Assembly: GCA_037043455.1 (NCBI GenBank)
Contig: JAWPHD010010309.1
Location: 30,983 to 94,982, forward strand
Source: Cyrtodaria siliqua
Lineage: Eukaryota; Mollusca; Bivalvia; Adapedonta; Hiatellidae
Direction of reading: 5' to 3'
DNA: 64,000 nt
The notes under the pieces are model-generated. The model did not search any database. It was not told the origin of the DNA and saw only the letters and a list, made by a program, of their open reading frames with translations. Both the position numbers and the translations under genes were made by a program. The first letter of the stretch is position 1, and the number at the start of each line of letters is the position of its first letter. Of the stretch, positions 44,701-59,700 are shown one piece after another.

Positions 44701-47700
44701 TAAATCACTTATTGTTTACTTATAAAAGAAATGTGTCGCTACAAGTAAGGAATTAGAACAATGAAAATGCACATTTTTTATATTCTAAACCACACGTATT
44801 TAAAGCGGTAGAATTCACAATTGTTAAATCCCTAGAGTGTCTTGCTAAAATTTGACATGTTAAACGGACCTACGGTGCCATTGCGTTTGATTGTTGTGGT
44901 TTATATAGGACCATTTTTCTCATGTTAATTTGTTGACAAGTTTATCAAACTGTTATACGTACTGAAGTATAAATAAAGTTTATTAAACCGTTATAAGTAC
45001 TAAAGTAACAAGTTATGCATATAACAAACATATTATAAACATGTATTAATTGTATTAGAGAAGAGGCGCTATTAGTACATCGACAAACATTAAGAAAATC
45101 ATAAGAAATGTACAGATATAGATATATATATATACATGTACTTTATATATAATATATGATATGCATTTTTTAAACACGAATTGTTTCGATAGAATCGTTA
45201 ATTATGTTTACTATTGAATATAATTATTTCAAAATTCTAAACTACCATCTGTGCAATAACCTACTCTTTTGAAGTAAGGATGCTCTGTATATACTCTTGA
45301 CTCGAATTTGTTCTTGGTTGTGTTACATTGTAGAATGACGTAGTATCGGATGTCACCTCCGCTGTGGACAAAGCTGATCTGCCAAAACATATTTAAGGCT
45401 ATACGTATTGAATATACAGATGTAAATAAAACATTCTCCTATATAAGCAATTTACCGAAATGTTTTAACTATCAAATTATAAAGTATTGCACAATATTGC
45501 AACCCAAGATGAACTAGATTTCCTGCCTAAGGACATGGGTTATTGTCATTATTCGGCTTTGCTTAAGGTATCTGACGCAACCATATATACTCTGTCTGCC
45601 AGGACATTTTGAATGTTTTTTCACTGTTGTCGTTGACAATTTTAAGATACAATCCGCCTTTTTCTTGATAGGTAGTGTTTTTTTTTTGGCTGAAGGTATT
45701 ATGGAAAAAAACAAATATCGGTAGAATGTCGAGACTTTTTCAGTTTCAGGCGTCCAGGCAATGTTTATCATTACGGGCTATATGTGTGACCAATTATTTC
45801 GTGTTTTGACCGGGTGTTTTGACCGGGTACGCATGTTTCCCTCTAATGCATTTTAGACTTTTATTTATTTTTCAGCAGTACGTATTATTTATTATACATC
45901 TTTTATAAATACATTTTAGAGCTGACAGAGAATATAAGGACACTATGAAATAGTTATACAGGGTGTGTGCTTGTCAACGCGAATACACAAACAATCACAA
46001 CAGCATTATTTTCAACTTCTATAATGTTTCTATACTGGACATCATTACATTACCTTTCTTTGCGCATACATGTCTATGACTATGTCTTTGGCAACTATAT
46101 ACACAAATAACTGTTTCAAAAAGATATGTATTTTTTACTATTTTTCATAATGATTCATCAAATTAACTGTTTAGAAATTAAAAACATATGTTGATTCACT
46201 GAAATCAAGTGTAGTTCGAACATGAAAATATATCCGTGTGTTAAGCCGCTATAGCTGTCATACTTAGCTCATACATTTTTGTCTACAACGTAACAATCTA
46301 CTTAGAAAATTAAATATTTCTGACTTGAAGACTGTGTACTAGTTTTAACACATGTATAATCCATTTAAATAAAAAAAGGTTGTGTATATGCTAAAAGTCA
46401 ATGACTAAACATTTTCTTTTTTTTGTTCCTTTCTGGGTTAACTGTCGTGTTGGTACCTGATAGTGGCAGATTTATCGCAACCGCAAGACTACAGTTAGAA
46501 TTTAGAAACGCCGCAAGTTATTATACACAATGATATATGTTCCTACTCATAGTGCAGTTGAAGACAGACTGTTGTCGTGGCGGCTTCATTCCAATTGTTG
46601 GCACACACAGGCTCCCATTTCGTCTTCAGAGGATTGTATATCGTTAATATGCCCACACGACCACCGTCACCAAGTTGAACTGAATAAGTATAATATAGCT
46701 TGAGCTATTGAATAATAATTTAAAAGAAATAAAAATACGTCCGTTTTGTTAACTCTTCATTTATAATATGTGTGTTTGTAAATTTGACAATATATATTAT
46801 ACGCTTAGAACACAACAACAACAGAACACATGCAGTGGAGCACAGCAATTGTCTTTCGATAGTGGATTATACGGTTTGTATTTGGAACCCTCTAACCATT
46901 GCCTGATTTTCGCTGTCAAACAGATATATGTCGATATCTTTCCGAGCATAGTATTTTACAATTTACAATATTAAATACATGTAATACATTGTTATGTTAT
47001 TAAATATGAGTTTTATTGTCTCATACTTATCAGATGCCAAAATATATAAAGTGTCGTTATTTTGAGTAGTAACTTTTAATCGTTGTTCGTTGATTCTTTT
47101 AACTATGATACCATGATTCAAGTATTTTTTTTATCACAAACTCATACCACATTCCCTTTCGTCAGAAGATGTCGGACAGTCTTCCACACCGTCACACCGT
47201 CGGCTGTTTTCTACACATATCGTGGATTTGGGTGAGCAACGGAACATTCCCTCCGGGCAAACGGCTTAATTAAAAACAAGAAACCAAACTTAGGAAATGC
47301 ATGCTAATTTCATTACACGTGGGTACGCCGATAGAATATGTGACCTACCGGATAACTACTTCTAAAAACTTTGGTGACTTGACTGAAAGTATGTTGGATA
47401 AGCACGATTCATTTCTCTGTTGATCATGTTAATCAAATATTGATGAATTATATTTCTAGAGCAGAAACGACAACTATTTAATTGTTAGCAATACCGACCC
47501 TTTCGGACATTGGCTAGATCTCGTATTTGAAGAGTAATAACATCTTCTGTGCTTTTCACTAACTCCCATTTGCAAGCTTCACACCCACTGGATTTTGCAG
47601 GAAGTAGCATTACAAATGAAACATTACAATAAAATCAATTAAGCATCATCTGCACTATTGATCATACGGTTTCATGAAGTTAAATACAAAATAAAAAAGC

Positions 47701-50700
47701 TTGTCTCGGTATCAGTAAAGGAGATATACAAGCTTTCTATACATAATAAAACAACTTGTCTCAGTATCAGTGAAAGAGATATATCTCTTTTACTGATACA
47801 GATACAAGCTTTTCTATTTTGTATTTAACTAAGTCGTGGTGAATGTAGTTGAAATATATTGATGACCAGATACATCACCAATACAGTTTCTTTGATGTAA
47901 GGTTAGGTGTAGGTGAAGTAACGAAGTCTATGTAAACAAATACGTAGAAAAAGAGATATCACTCTTTCAGTCTTAAAACGTATCAAATGAAGGTAATGAT
48001 AAGATCAGAATAATTAGCAGAAATCATTTTCTGTGATCAAATTAATCTAAATCAATTTAATTGTTGACCCACTACAGTTCAATGTAAAGGTTTTGTGTCA
48101 ATACATATATGCTGTTCTAGAGACTAGAAGCAATCACGTACATCTTAGAATTTAGTTTTAGAACAATAAATGAAGGTATAAAAATCGAACAGGAAATGTA
48201 ACTTTCACAGAACGCTTTTATTTCTGTGAACTTTCACAGAACGCTTTTATTTCTGTGAAAATGTCCAACACCTTTGCTTTAGTTTCTTAAAGCAATAAAT
48301 ACAGTAAACGAGGTCCTTCAGAAGCAACGAACATAAACAAGAGAACAATAAATACAGTAAAGGAGGTCCTTCAGAAGCAACGAACACAAAAAAGAGAACA
48401 ATAAATACAGATAAGGAGGTCCTTCAGAAACAACGAACACAAACAAGAGAACAATAAATACAGTAAAGGAGATCCTTCAGAAGCAACGAACACAAACAAG
48501 AGAACAATACATACAGTAAAGGGGATCCTTCAGAAGCAACGAGAACAATAAATACAGTAAAGGAGGTTCTTCAGAAGCAACGAACACAAACAAGAGAACA
48601 ATACATACAGTAATGGAGGTCCTTCAGAAGCAACGAACACAAACAAGAGAACAATAAATACAGTAAAGGAGGTCCTTCAGAAGCAACGTACACAAACAAG
48701 AGAACAATAAATACAGTAAAGGAGGTCCTTCAGAAGCAACGAACACAAACGGGAGAACAATAAATACAGTGAAGGAGGTCCTTCAGAAGCAACGAACACA
48801 AACAAGAGAACAATAAATACAGTAAAGGAGGTCCTTCAGAAGCAACGAACACAAACAAGAGAACAATAAATACAGTAAAGCAGGTCCTTCAGAAGCAACG
48901 AACACAAACAAGAGAACAATAAATACAGTAAAGCAGGTCCTTCAGAAGCAACGAACACAAAAAGAGAACAATAAATACAGTAAAGCAGGTCCTTCAGAAG
49001 CAACGAACACAAACAAGAGAACTAAATACAGTAAAGCAGGTCCTTCAGAAGCAACGAACACAAACAAGAGAACAATAAATACAGTAAAGGAGGTCCTTCA
49101 GAAGCAACGAACACAAACAAGAGAACAATATATACAGTAAAGGAGATCCTTCAGAAACAACGAACACAAACAAGAGAACAATAAATACGGTAAAGCAGGT
49201 CCTTCAGAAGCAACGAACACAAACAAGAGAACAATAAATACAGTAAAGCAGGTCCTTCAGAAGCAACGAACACAAACAAGAGAACTAAATACAGTAAAGG
49301 AGGTCCTTCAGAAGCAACGAACACAAACAAGAGAACAATAAATACAGTAAAGGAGGTCCTTCAGAAGCAAGGAACACAAACAAGAGAACAATATATACAG
49401 TAAAGGAGATCCTTCAGAAACAACGAACTCAAACAAGAGAACAATAAATACAGTAAAGGAGATCCTTCAGAAACAACGAACACAAACAAGAGAACAATAA
49501 ATACGGTAAAGGAGATCCTTCAGAAACAACGAACACAAACGAGAGAACAATACATACGGTTAAGGAGGTCCTTCAAAAGCAAAGAACACAAACTAGAGAA
49601 CAATAAATACAGTAAAGGAGGTCCTTCGGAAGCAAAGAACACAAACAAGAGAACAATACATACAGTAAAGGAGGTCCTTAATAAGCAACGAACACAAACA
49701 AGAGAACAATAAATACAGTAAAGGAGGTCCTTCAGAAGCAACGAACACAAACAAGAGAACAATAAATACAGTAAAGCAGGTCCTTCAGAAGCAACGAACA
49801 CAAACAAGAGAACAATAAATACAGTAAAGCAGGTCCTTCAGAAGCAACGAACACAAACAAGAGAACAATAAATACAGTAAAGCAGGTCCTTCAGAAGCAA
49901 CGAACACAAACAAGAGAACAATAAATACAGTAAAGCAGATCCTTCAGAAGCAACTAACACAAACAAGAGAACAATGAATACAGTAAAGGAGATCCTTCAA
50001 AAGCAACGAACACAAACAAGAGAACAATAAATACAGTAAAGGAGATCCTTCAGAAGTAACGAACACAAACAAGAGAACAATAAATACAGTAAAGGAGGTC
50101 CTTCAGAAGCAACGAACACAAACAAGAGAACAATAAATACAGTAAAGCAGGTCCTTCAGAAGCAACGAACACAAACAAGAGAACAATAAATACAGTAAAG
50201 CAGGTCCTTCAGAAGCAACGAACACAAACAAGAGAACAATAAATACAGTAAAGCAGGTCCTTCAGAAGCAACGAACACAAACAAGAGAACAATAAATACA
50301 GTAAAGGAGGTCCTTCAGAAGCAACGAACAAAAACAAGAGAACAATAAATATAGTAAAGCAGATCCTTCTGAAGCAACGAACACAAACAAGAGAACAATA
50401 AATACAGTAAAGGAGATCCTTCAGAAGCAACGAACACAAACAAGAGAACAATAAATACAGTAAAGGAGATCCTTCAGAAGTAACGAACACAAACAAGAGA
50501 ACAATAAATACAGTAAAGGAGGTCCTTCAGAAACAACTAACACAAACAAGAGAACAATAAATACAGTAAAGGAGATCCTTCAGAAGCAAAGAACACAAAC
50601 AAAAGAACAATAAATACAGTAAAGGAGGTCCTTCTGAAGCAACGAACACAAACAAGAAAACAATAAATACAGTAAAGCAGGTCCTTCAGAAGCAACGAAC

Positions 50701-53700
50701 ACAAACGAGAGAACAATAAATACAGTAAAGGAGGTCATTCAGAAGCAACGAACATAAACAAGAGAACAATAAATACATTAAAGGGGGTCCTTAAGAAGCA
50801 ACGAACACAAACAAGAGAACAATAAATACAGTAAAGGAGGTCCTTCAGAAGCAACGAACACAAACAAGAGAACAATAAATACAGTAAAGGAGATCCTTCA
50901 GAAGTAATGAACACAAACAAGAGAACAATAAATACAGTAAAGGAGATCCTTCAGAAGCAACGAATACAAACAAGAGAACAATAAATACATTAAAGGAGGT
51001 CCTTCAGAAACAACGAACACAAACAAGAGAACAATAAATACAGTAAAGGAGATCCTTCAGAAGCAACGAATACAAACAAGAGAACAATAAATACATTAAA
51101 GGAGGTCCTTCAGAAACAACGAACACAAACGAGAGAACAATAAATACAGTAAAGGAGGTCCTTCAGAAGCAACGAACACAAACAAGAGAACAATAAATAC
51201 AGTAAAGGAGGTCCTTCAGAAGCAACGAACACAAACGAGAGAACAATAAATACAGTAAAGGAGGTCCTTCAGAAGCAACGAACACAAACGAGAGAACAAT
51301 AAATACATTAAAGGAGGTCCTTCAGAAACAACGAACACAAACGAGAGAACAATAAATACATTAAAGGAGGTCCTTCAGAAGCAACGGACACAAACAAGAG
51401 AACAATAAAAACAGTAAAGGAGGTCCTTCAGAAGCAACGAACACAAACAAGAGAACAATAAATACAGTAAAAGAGATCCTTCAGAAGTAACGAACACAAA
51501 CAAGAGAACAATAAATACAGTAAAGGAGTTCCTTCAGAAGCAACGAACACAAACAAGAGAACAATAAATACAGTAAAGGAGATCCTTCAGAAGTAACGAA
51601 CACAAACAAGAGAACAATAAATACAGTAAAGGAGGTCCTTCAGAAGTAATGAACACAAACAAGAGAACAATAAATACAGTAAAGGAGATCCTTCAGAAGC
51701 AACGAATACAAACAAGAGAACAATAAATACATTAAAGGAGGTCCTTCAGAAAAAACGAACACAAACAAGAGAACAATAAATACAGTAAAGGAGATCCTTC
51801 AGAAGCAACGAATACAAACAAGAGAACAATAAATACATTAAAGGAGGTCCTTCAGAAACAACGAACACAAACGAGAGAACAATAAATACAGTAAAGGAGG
51901 TCCTTCAGAAGCAACGAACACAAACAAGAGAACAATAAATACATTAAAGGAGGTCCTTCAGAAGCAACGGACACAAACAAGAGAACAATAAATACAGTAA
52001 AGGAGGTCCTTCAGAAGCAACGAACACAAACAAGAGAACAATAAATACAGTAAAAGAGATCCTTCAGAAGTAACGAACACAAACAAGAGAACAATAAATA
52101 CAGTAAAGGAGATCCTTCAGAAGCAACGAACACAAACAAGAGAACAATAAATACAGTAAAGGAGATCCTTCAGAAGTAACGAACACAAACAAGAGAACAA
52201 TAAATACAGTAAAGGAGGTCCTTCAGAAGTAACGAACACAAACAAGAGAAGAAAGTTTTAAATTAGCTTTCCTTTGTCTGTTCGTGAGTACCATAAGTTG
52301 CAATACCTCTCACGCCGCCTTGCAGCGGCTTAAGCGGTATTCTCCTTTAAATATGAATGGCCACCCTTTTTGTAGTATTAACAATTAAAAAATTTAAAGA
52401 TGAATGGCCACCCTTTTTGTAGTATTATCAATTAGCAAATTTAAAGATGAATTACCACTTTTTGTAGTATTATCAATTAACACATTAACTCTTAAACATC
52501 GTATGCACATTTCTTGATAGTCTCGGAGAGAAACATATATTGAAAACCGCTACTAAGTTGTATGTAAAAATAAGTATTATCGCATGACGTAGATACTACT
52601 TTTACCACTGCATGACTGCACGGGGAAATGAGGTAAATCTGAATTGTATAGCTGCACAACTATTGCCAGATAATTGATAAATACATTTACCTGTGGATTA
52701 ATTTACCTGTTCAAAGTTTTCCACGTTATCAATTAAAATCTTATTGTCCTTTTCACAGATAGTGCATTGCGTGAATTGTAAATATCTATTGTTGTGTATT
52801 GATTTTGATTCAAATAAACATAAACATGCTCATGAAGCAAAGTTAAAAGCCATAGTGATGAACGACGCGCTATCTCTAAAATTGACATGGGCTATCGCAT
52901 AAGCGCTCTTGTTCTTCGATCATGAGAGATAACGTTTAAAAGGCCCACGGTGAACCAGTAAGTATTAAAACAAGTACACTGCTATGTTCCTTTTGACTTT
53001 ATTTGTAATCAGTGTCATACTTTTGTGAAAACAACCAACATTTTAACATTGCTTAGTAAAGGGTATAATATGCGTTAACTATTTATAATAATTATACACA
53101 TTTAATTATATGCTTCCATTTTAGACACTGGTTTAAACCCCCAGCGGCCGTTTTTGCCACTGACCGTTCCAAGGCGGTAGCCATATTGTCAACCCTGTTT
53201 GTGTTTGTGACGTAATATGCCTTTATTCCTTATTAACATTGCCATTCATGTTTGTCGTTTTGCGTGTTTTTGGCTTTAAGTACTGTGTTCTGTGAAAGCT
53301 GCATTTTCTGATCGACATTTATATTTATCATGCAGATATACACTTTTCTGCCTAATAAAGGGGTGACCTATTGAATTTTGCTTTAATTAGGCACTGACCA
53401 ATAAAGCAAATCAATGCGGAATTCCTCGGCGTTTATTGTACATAACGTTATCTGACGTCAGTCATGCACGTAACTTTGCCTTACGTCATAAAACAAACAA
53501 AAAACCATAACATGGCGACGTCCTCGATAAGCGTACCATTCTGAGAAATGGGTAATAATAGTAATAGTAATAATACAGAAAATATGGATAATCTACATGA
53601 TAAATAGAATATTCTGTCAGTGCCTTTTACTATCAAGTTTATTAGGCTCGGCACGAAAACGAAGAATGGCAGAGCCTCGCCATTCTTCGTTTTCTAAGCC

Positions 53701-56700
53701 TCGCCTAATAAACTTGATAGTCAAAGGCACTGACATAATAGTCTCTATTTATTATACATACGCAAAATGTATAGGAATTGTATGTTAGAGGCGGTACATT
53801 TTATAAATAATATGAAGACGACTGAACATGTTAGTATAATGTTACAGAAGGCGTCTGACATAACAACTCACCACATTGCCTGAGGGGAAGTGTCGTCTGT
53901 ATGGCCATTTCATCTGAACCGTCTTGACAATCGTTATAATCGTCACATTTCCACGACAATGGTATGCAGGTAGTGTTGTCACAACGGTCTTCTCCGGCCG
54001 GACACCCTGCATGACAATAAACACAATATGGATACAGTCGTTATCAACAATACGGAATCAAAGTGAATTCACAAGCGGCTTCAGTCAAATATGATACTTT
54101 ATCCTGTTTCTTAGTGGCAAGCTTAAAGGGCATGCATGCACTATTAGAGGGGGATAATGTTTCTTTTTCTTTTTTATAATAATGGCAGCAACACATTTGA
54201 AAACCCTCCGTATTTCAAGTTGGATCAGAATTCAATCATTAAAACAAATATATAACCGCACTGACTGGGACTCAAAGATGACATCATTCAAAATCCTGAA
54301 CACGACAGTAAAGTCTGATGTTCGTCTTCAATCTCGTTTTGTTTTTCTTATTCTGGTATGAACTGTCAGAAGCCAGAACTGCAAGAATGTATACCAGAAT
54401 ATTTGTTTTTTTGTTTGTTTGTTTGTTTGTATGGTGTTTTACGTCATTTTCAACATATGTAAGGTTATATATGACTGCGATTCTTTCTGCCTCCACCACA
54501 AAAAAGTGCCCTTCATATATAACCTTACATGTGTTGAAAATGACGTAAAACACCATACAAACAAACAAACAAACAAATATCCCGGTATATATTCTTTCAG
54601 CTCTGGATTCTGACAATTCATTAAGTACATTCTTGGTGACTGTCTACGTCTTTATTTCTATATACATATATACATGAGCATCTCAATGATTTAGTTATAT
54701 CGTCTATTAATGTTGCCTAATTTGTAAGAGGACATCCAACCATTTTCTAACTGGTCTTTCAAAGACGTAACCTATTAGAAACCATTGTATGTTTGTGATG
54801 TCAAACACTTTAGTTTAATATACGAGTGATGTTATATTTGGTCCGAGTATTAACTTTAATACCCCATCCAACCCTTTCTCCAAGAAGAGAAAACGAGGTT
54901 GGCTGGGGTATGAAATAAAACCTTAATTTCGGCTTAAAAGTTTGCATATTGTAAAATAAGATAATTTAATAGGTAATTTTAAACATGTTATCGCATTTGT
55001 TCAGTAAATAGCGCAGAGCTATTCATTCCCTACCGAATGAAAATATAGTTTTCTACGCCTGCTTAGAGCTATTCATTCCCTACCGAATGATAATATATTT
55101 TATCGATATACATACACGTAATCAAAATCTGTGACAATTTGAAACAGGTTAGTCATTGACTACTGTGTTAAATTAATGAGGTTGATAATCGTTGATAATC
55201 GAGTTGCAAATTTAATAGAAATTTGAAGCTATACAATAGCTCGATGTTATCTCGGTTTCAGGTCAAAGGAGACTTACAATGAACTTGTCTAAGTTTATGA
55301 GGATTATTAGGTATCTTTTAAAACGGTTTACTACTGGGTTTCTACATTCATGGACGGGTAAGAGTCTGTCAAAGATGCCACAAGGACTGGACGCCCCGTT
55401 AGCAAAGCACCAAATCTGGAGAGCTGCTTATCAAACCGTTTTCAAGGCTCGGTATACGGTCAGAGACCTAGCTATGATGTCTGACTTATCATTAGGAGAG
55501 GTTCCTCTCATTGTAAGAAAAACTCTAACTGTGAGGACTTTTATAGCTCGCTGGATACCACATTAGTTGTGTGAAGGGCAACTTGAGACTCGTGTGAAAA
55601 GGCACGTCATGTACTGAAAATGTTCCCGAAATACGATGCTCGAAAGTTTTCGAGAATTGTTACTTGGGACGAGACATGCATTCTAGTTTTGGATCCAAAA
55701 AGAAAAGTCTCAAACAAAATATGGGCCACTAAATCATACAGTAGACCCTGTATTGCGAAGAGAAACAACAATGCCGTAAAGTTCTTTATTTTTTTCTGAA
55801 CAATACATGCAACAGCTGTACTAAAGAAGAAAGGACCAATGACAAGTTCTAGGGACAAAGCTTTGAAGAAGCTCAAAGCTTTCATGAAGCTCAAAGCTTA
55901 TTACCAGAAACGAAGCCCCAAACTGGACGCCGTCCGGTTTTCCAGCACTTCGAGCGCACAAAACGGATATTATGACTAAGTTTTTGGAACAGGAAAAAGT
56001 CACTGTACTCCCGCATGCACGCTACTCGTCTGACTTTGCCCCATGTGACATCTTTCTTTTGCCACTACTGAAAACATATATTTCAGGAAGGAAATATGCT
56101 GACTGAAAGACCTTTGGGACAAAACATTTCTAGTACAAAGGGTAAACTCCAGTATCAAAACTCATTCCAAATGTTGCTAAAACGCTTACAACTTTGCAAA
56201 CAAGCTAATGGAGAGTACTTTGAAGGAATGTAAAGAATGTTTTTAAAATTATGTAGTTTTTCTAGGAATAACACTACAATTGACAATATATAATGAAGAT
56301 CTCTAGTATAAATACTGAAAAGAAATCCCTTGGAAGCAAACAACACAAATAAGAGATACAAATAACAGACTTGGTTTTATTGAGTCTGTTCATGAGAAGT
56401 AATGTGAAGTGCAACACCTAGCACCGGCTTAAGAGATATTCTACTTCAAAAGCCACACAGATTGGGCTTTATGATCCCAAAGGACCAGTAAGAAATAACA
56501 CTACTGATTTGTAGTCGGGGCAACTTTTTACGACCGCCACAAATGTCAATATCTTTGTTTTAAAAGCACGTTTTGAAGGCTGCGTTCTCTAAATGCTACA
56601 GGTCATGTTCGACTTGTGCATCTACTATAGACATAAAAATGTGGAATTTTAACCAAAACTGTGGACGTTTTGTGGTACAATGAATCAGTGTACGGAACTG

Positions 56701-59700
56701 ACACATTGAATATCTCTAAACTAAAATGGACAAGAGAAACAGCAAACTGTGTTAAAATCGATTCCGTTTTACGAACAAGATAGTCAATAATTATTGGTAT
56801 ATAATCACGCTTTCTATGTCCAATTAGACGTGGATAGGAACTGTTATTTTTAGTAAAAACGATCCTCAATAAACACACACATCACTTCAAGATCATTGAC
56901 GATCAGTCTACAGAAAACATAGAAACTGTATAAATTATGTCGGATAGTTTCAACCCCTACAATCCGAAATGACTGAAACTGTTCATACCTACAATCCAAA
57001 ATGTCTAAAAATGCCTGAAGCCGTTCATAAGTAGAAATTAGTTCTCCAGCGATGCTCACCCACGCCTTCTAGAGACTAGTCTTGATCATCTTCGACGCTT
57101 GATTGTAAATACAAACGTCTTGACCCTTAGTACAAAACAAATTTAACCGGAAACACGTGTCTGTAATTGTTTTTTCTTTATTCGGCGATATAATGATGAC
57201 GTTTCCCTCTTTGTTTATTTATTAATTTATTTTCTTTCTGCCGTTCGTGTATATCTTGGATAGAGGGTGCTTCCGTATCAGCCAATCAGAAACGATATCA
57301 GAATCTCGTTAAAATGGATGCCGCGTCAAAACAAATTAGAAGAACGGTATTAGACGTTTGTCTTAAAGAAAAGCAAGCGTCGCAGATGATCTAGACAACC
57401 TAGAGATGCTAAATACGCCCCTCCCGAGTATGCTTTACATTTGAAAAGACAGTTTAATACTAGAACGGTATTTGTTTATACTGACTATTTATTTCCGGCG
57501 GTTCATGTGCTTCTTTGTACCCAAAACATACGTTGGTGTCGTTTACATCTGGGAAACTGTCACAAAACAGTTGTGGTGGCCACGGTACCCAGAATATGTC
57601 CATGAATATCTCACATCGAATTTTGAAAGCTGATTAAATATACAAATACAAATGATTAGTAGTGGGCATATTTTAAACAGGATACTTGAAACGGTTTTCA
57701 GACAAGCTGAAAAATATAAAATATACTTGATTAGTTAGTTTAATGTGATTTATACTTATTTTTATGACTAATGTCTGGAAAAGTGTTTCTGCCAAAGGGT
57801 TTTCACAAACAACTAGTACCTAAATAATTATATATTCGATCGCACTTTACCAAAAAAACTGCAATCCGACTGGTTGACGTTTAAACATTGACAGAAAAAC
57901 ACAAACTTTATAGTTCTGTTCGTAGCAATCTAAAATGGATTGCCAAAATCTATAACGCGGTTTTGGAGAAGAACAGTTTAAAGGTTTCGAATATTTTTTT
58001 TAGTAATAGCGGATTGAGCGCTTTTCCTTCAGTTTGTTCCCTCCTATATCAAAAGTCTTCGCATAAAATATAAAATAAATTGACCAAGCGGTTTCATACC
58101 AAGTGCTTCTTACGTCTTGTTGGTTAGAATATAGTTCATGGCGAGGAGTATCTTTATTTACACTGTCCCCCGTTTTTATTTGGGTTGACAAGTAGGGTAT
58201 GTGTGAGGTTTTGGTGCACCCTAGAACCTGGTTTAAACCCCCAGCGTCCTTTTTTGCCAATGACCAATTCCAAGGCGGTAGCCCTATTGTCAACCCTTTT
58301 GTGTTTGTGATGTCTTATTTGGCCTTTTATTCATCTTTAAACTTTGTTCTTTGCTTTTTGTGTGTGTTTGTGGTTGACAGTCGTCCTTGAATGTTCGATA
58401 TTTTATCTATATTATGATGAAACAAACTCATTCATTTGGTTAATAACAGTCTGGCTTCGGATTTTCTGATACAAATAAGAGGATGCATTATTAGTTTTTG
58501 CTACTGCGAAGGTTTTTATTATTGTAATCGTGCCCTCACAGGGGTGTAATCCCCCTTGTTTCAATCTAATAAAGGTGACCCGTTTAATTTCCCCGTCAGA
58601 GAAGTGTGCTGTTGGGTCGGAGTCCCATCCCACCGCACGCTGTACAAACTCATTATAATAAATGAATACAAAATAAGTATAACACCTGTAACGTATCGCA
58701 AACTCAAAACATCATCATTCACATAATACGAAATTTCATAATACACATGTGTTCTAAGGATTAATAATATATTCAAATATTAGTGTTTATTTTAGTATTG
58801 CTATTATGATCATTAAAAACACTAAATAAATGATATAAATGTGTCAGTATGTTATCATTGTTCATTATGTTGCTCAAATTATTTAATTGTATTTCAGTTA
58901 TGTCCATTACTAGTAGAGCCCTAATAAATAAAATGGATTACTTTTTAACGTTTTAAAACCCCTAAAACCGATCTGTATTGTAAAAAACATGCAATGCAAA
59001 TCAGACGTCAACCACTTGTGCATAACTGTTATATTTTTATAGAGCAACATGGCACTATTTGCTGTCCCGTTGCATTCTGGCTAAATGGCAACATTTTCAA
59101 CATAGCTATCCGTCGAAATACACACGGAGACATGATTCCGAAGAATGAATTTTTACGAATGTGCTTAGAATTTATGTTTTGCACCCATTCCACACTTCGA
59201 CCGATAATTAATCTAAAGGGAATCTATTCTTTCAACCAAGGATTCGAAATACTTTTTAGTTATGTTTACCCTTCGCGAAAAGACAGTAATTGGTTACAAA
59301 TATCAATCTTGAAGAATGTTCTGGTATTAATTGAGAATGATTTCCATTAAATGACCTCCAATTATCCATTTGTCCCGAACACAGTGCATCAATAGGGTTA
59401 AGGTTTTGGTTCTTCACTTGTGGTGTGGTAATTAGATAAAACAATTTCTGACCAAAGCAAGATAGTGTATGCACTAAACAAATAAGTATTGCATAATTGC
59501 TCTGTGTTTAGAATAGGACATGTTGTGCTCTCTGTGTCAGAAATCCGAAGAAGAATCGGACTTTTAATTATCCCATAAGACAGGAAAAATAGGCTATTTT
59601 ATACCATTTCATTCACAGACATTCACCAACGCCTGTGTTGTGTACTCGTAAGTGAGGACAAACATTCCTTGCGTAGACTGTCACGTCATAGCTGCGTTGT

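Noticed and set aside
45246..45264. Longer version of the SRCR middle exon ending at 45246
   Set aside because: Frame that reaches this donor is out of phase with the preceding SRCR exon and shows no SRCR pattern.
49520..50920. Repeated hydrophobic minus-strand proteins of 60-95 residues
   Set aside because: Read through the 53-bp satellite; the frame repeats with the array and has no start context or homologue.
48285..52243. Regular array of 53-bp units as a possible CRISPR array
   Set aside because: No repeat/spacer alternation; units are contiguous and the context is a eukaryotic intron.
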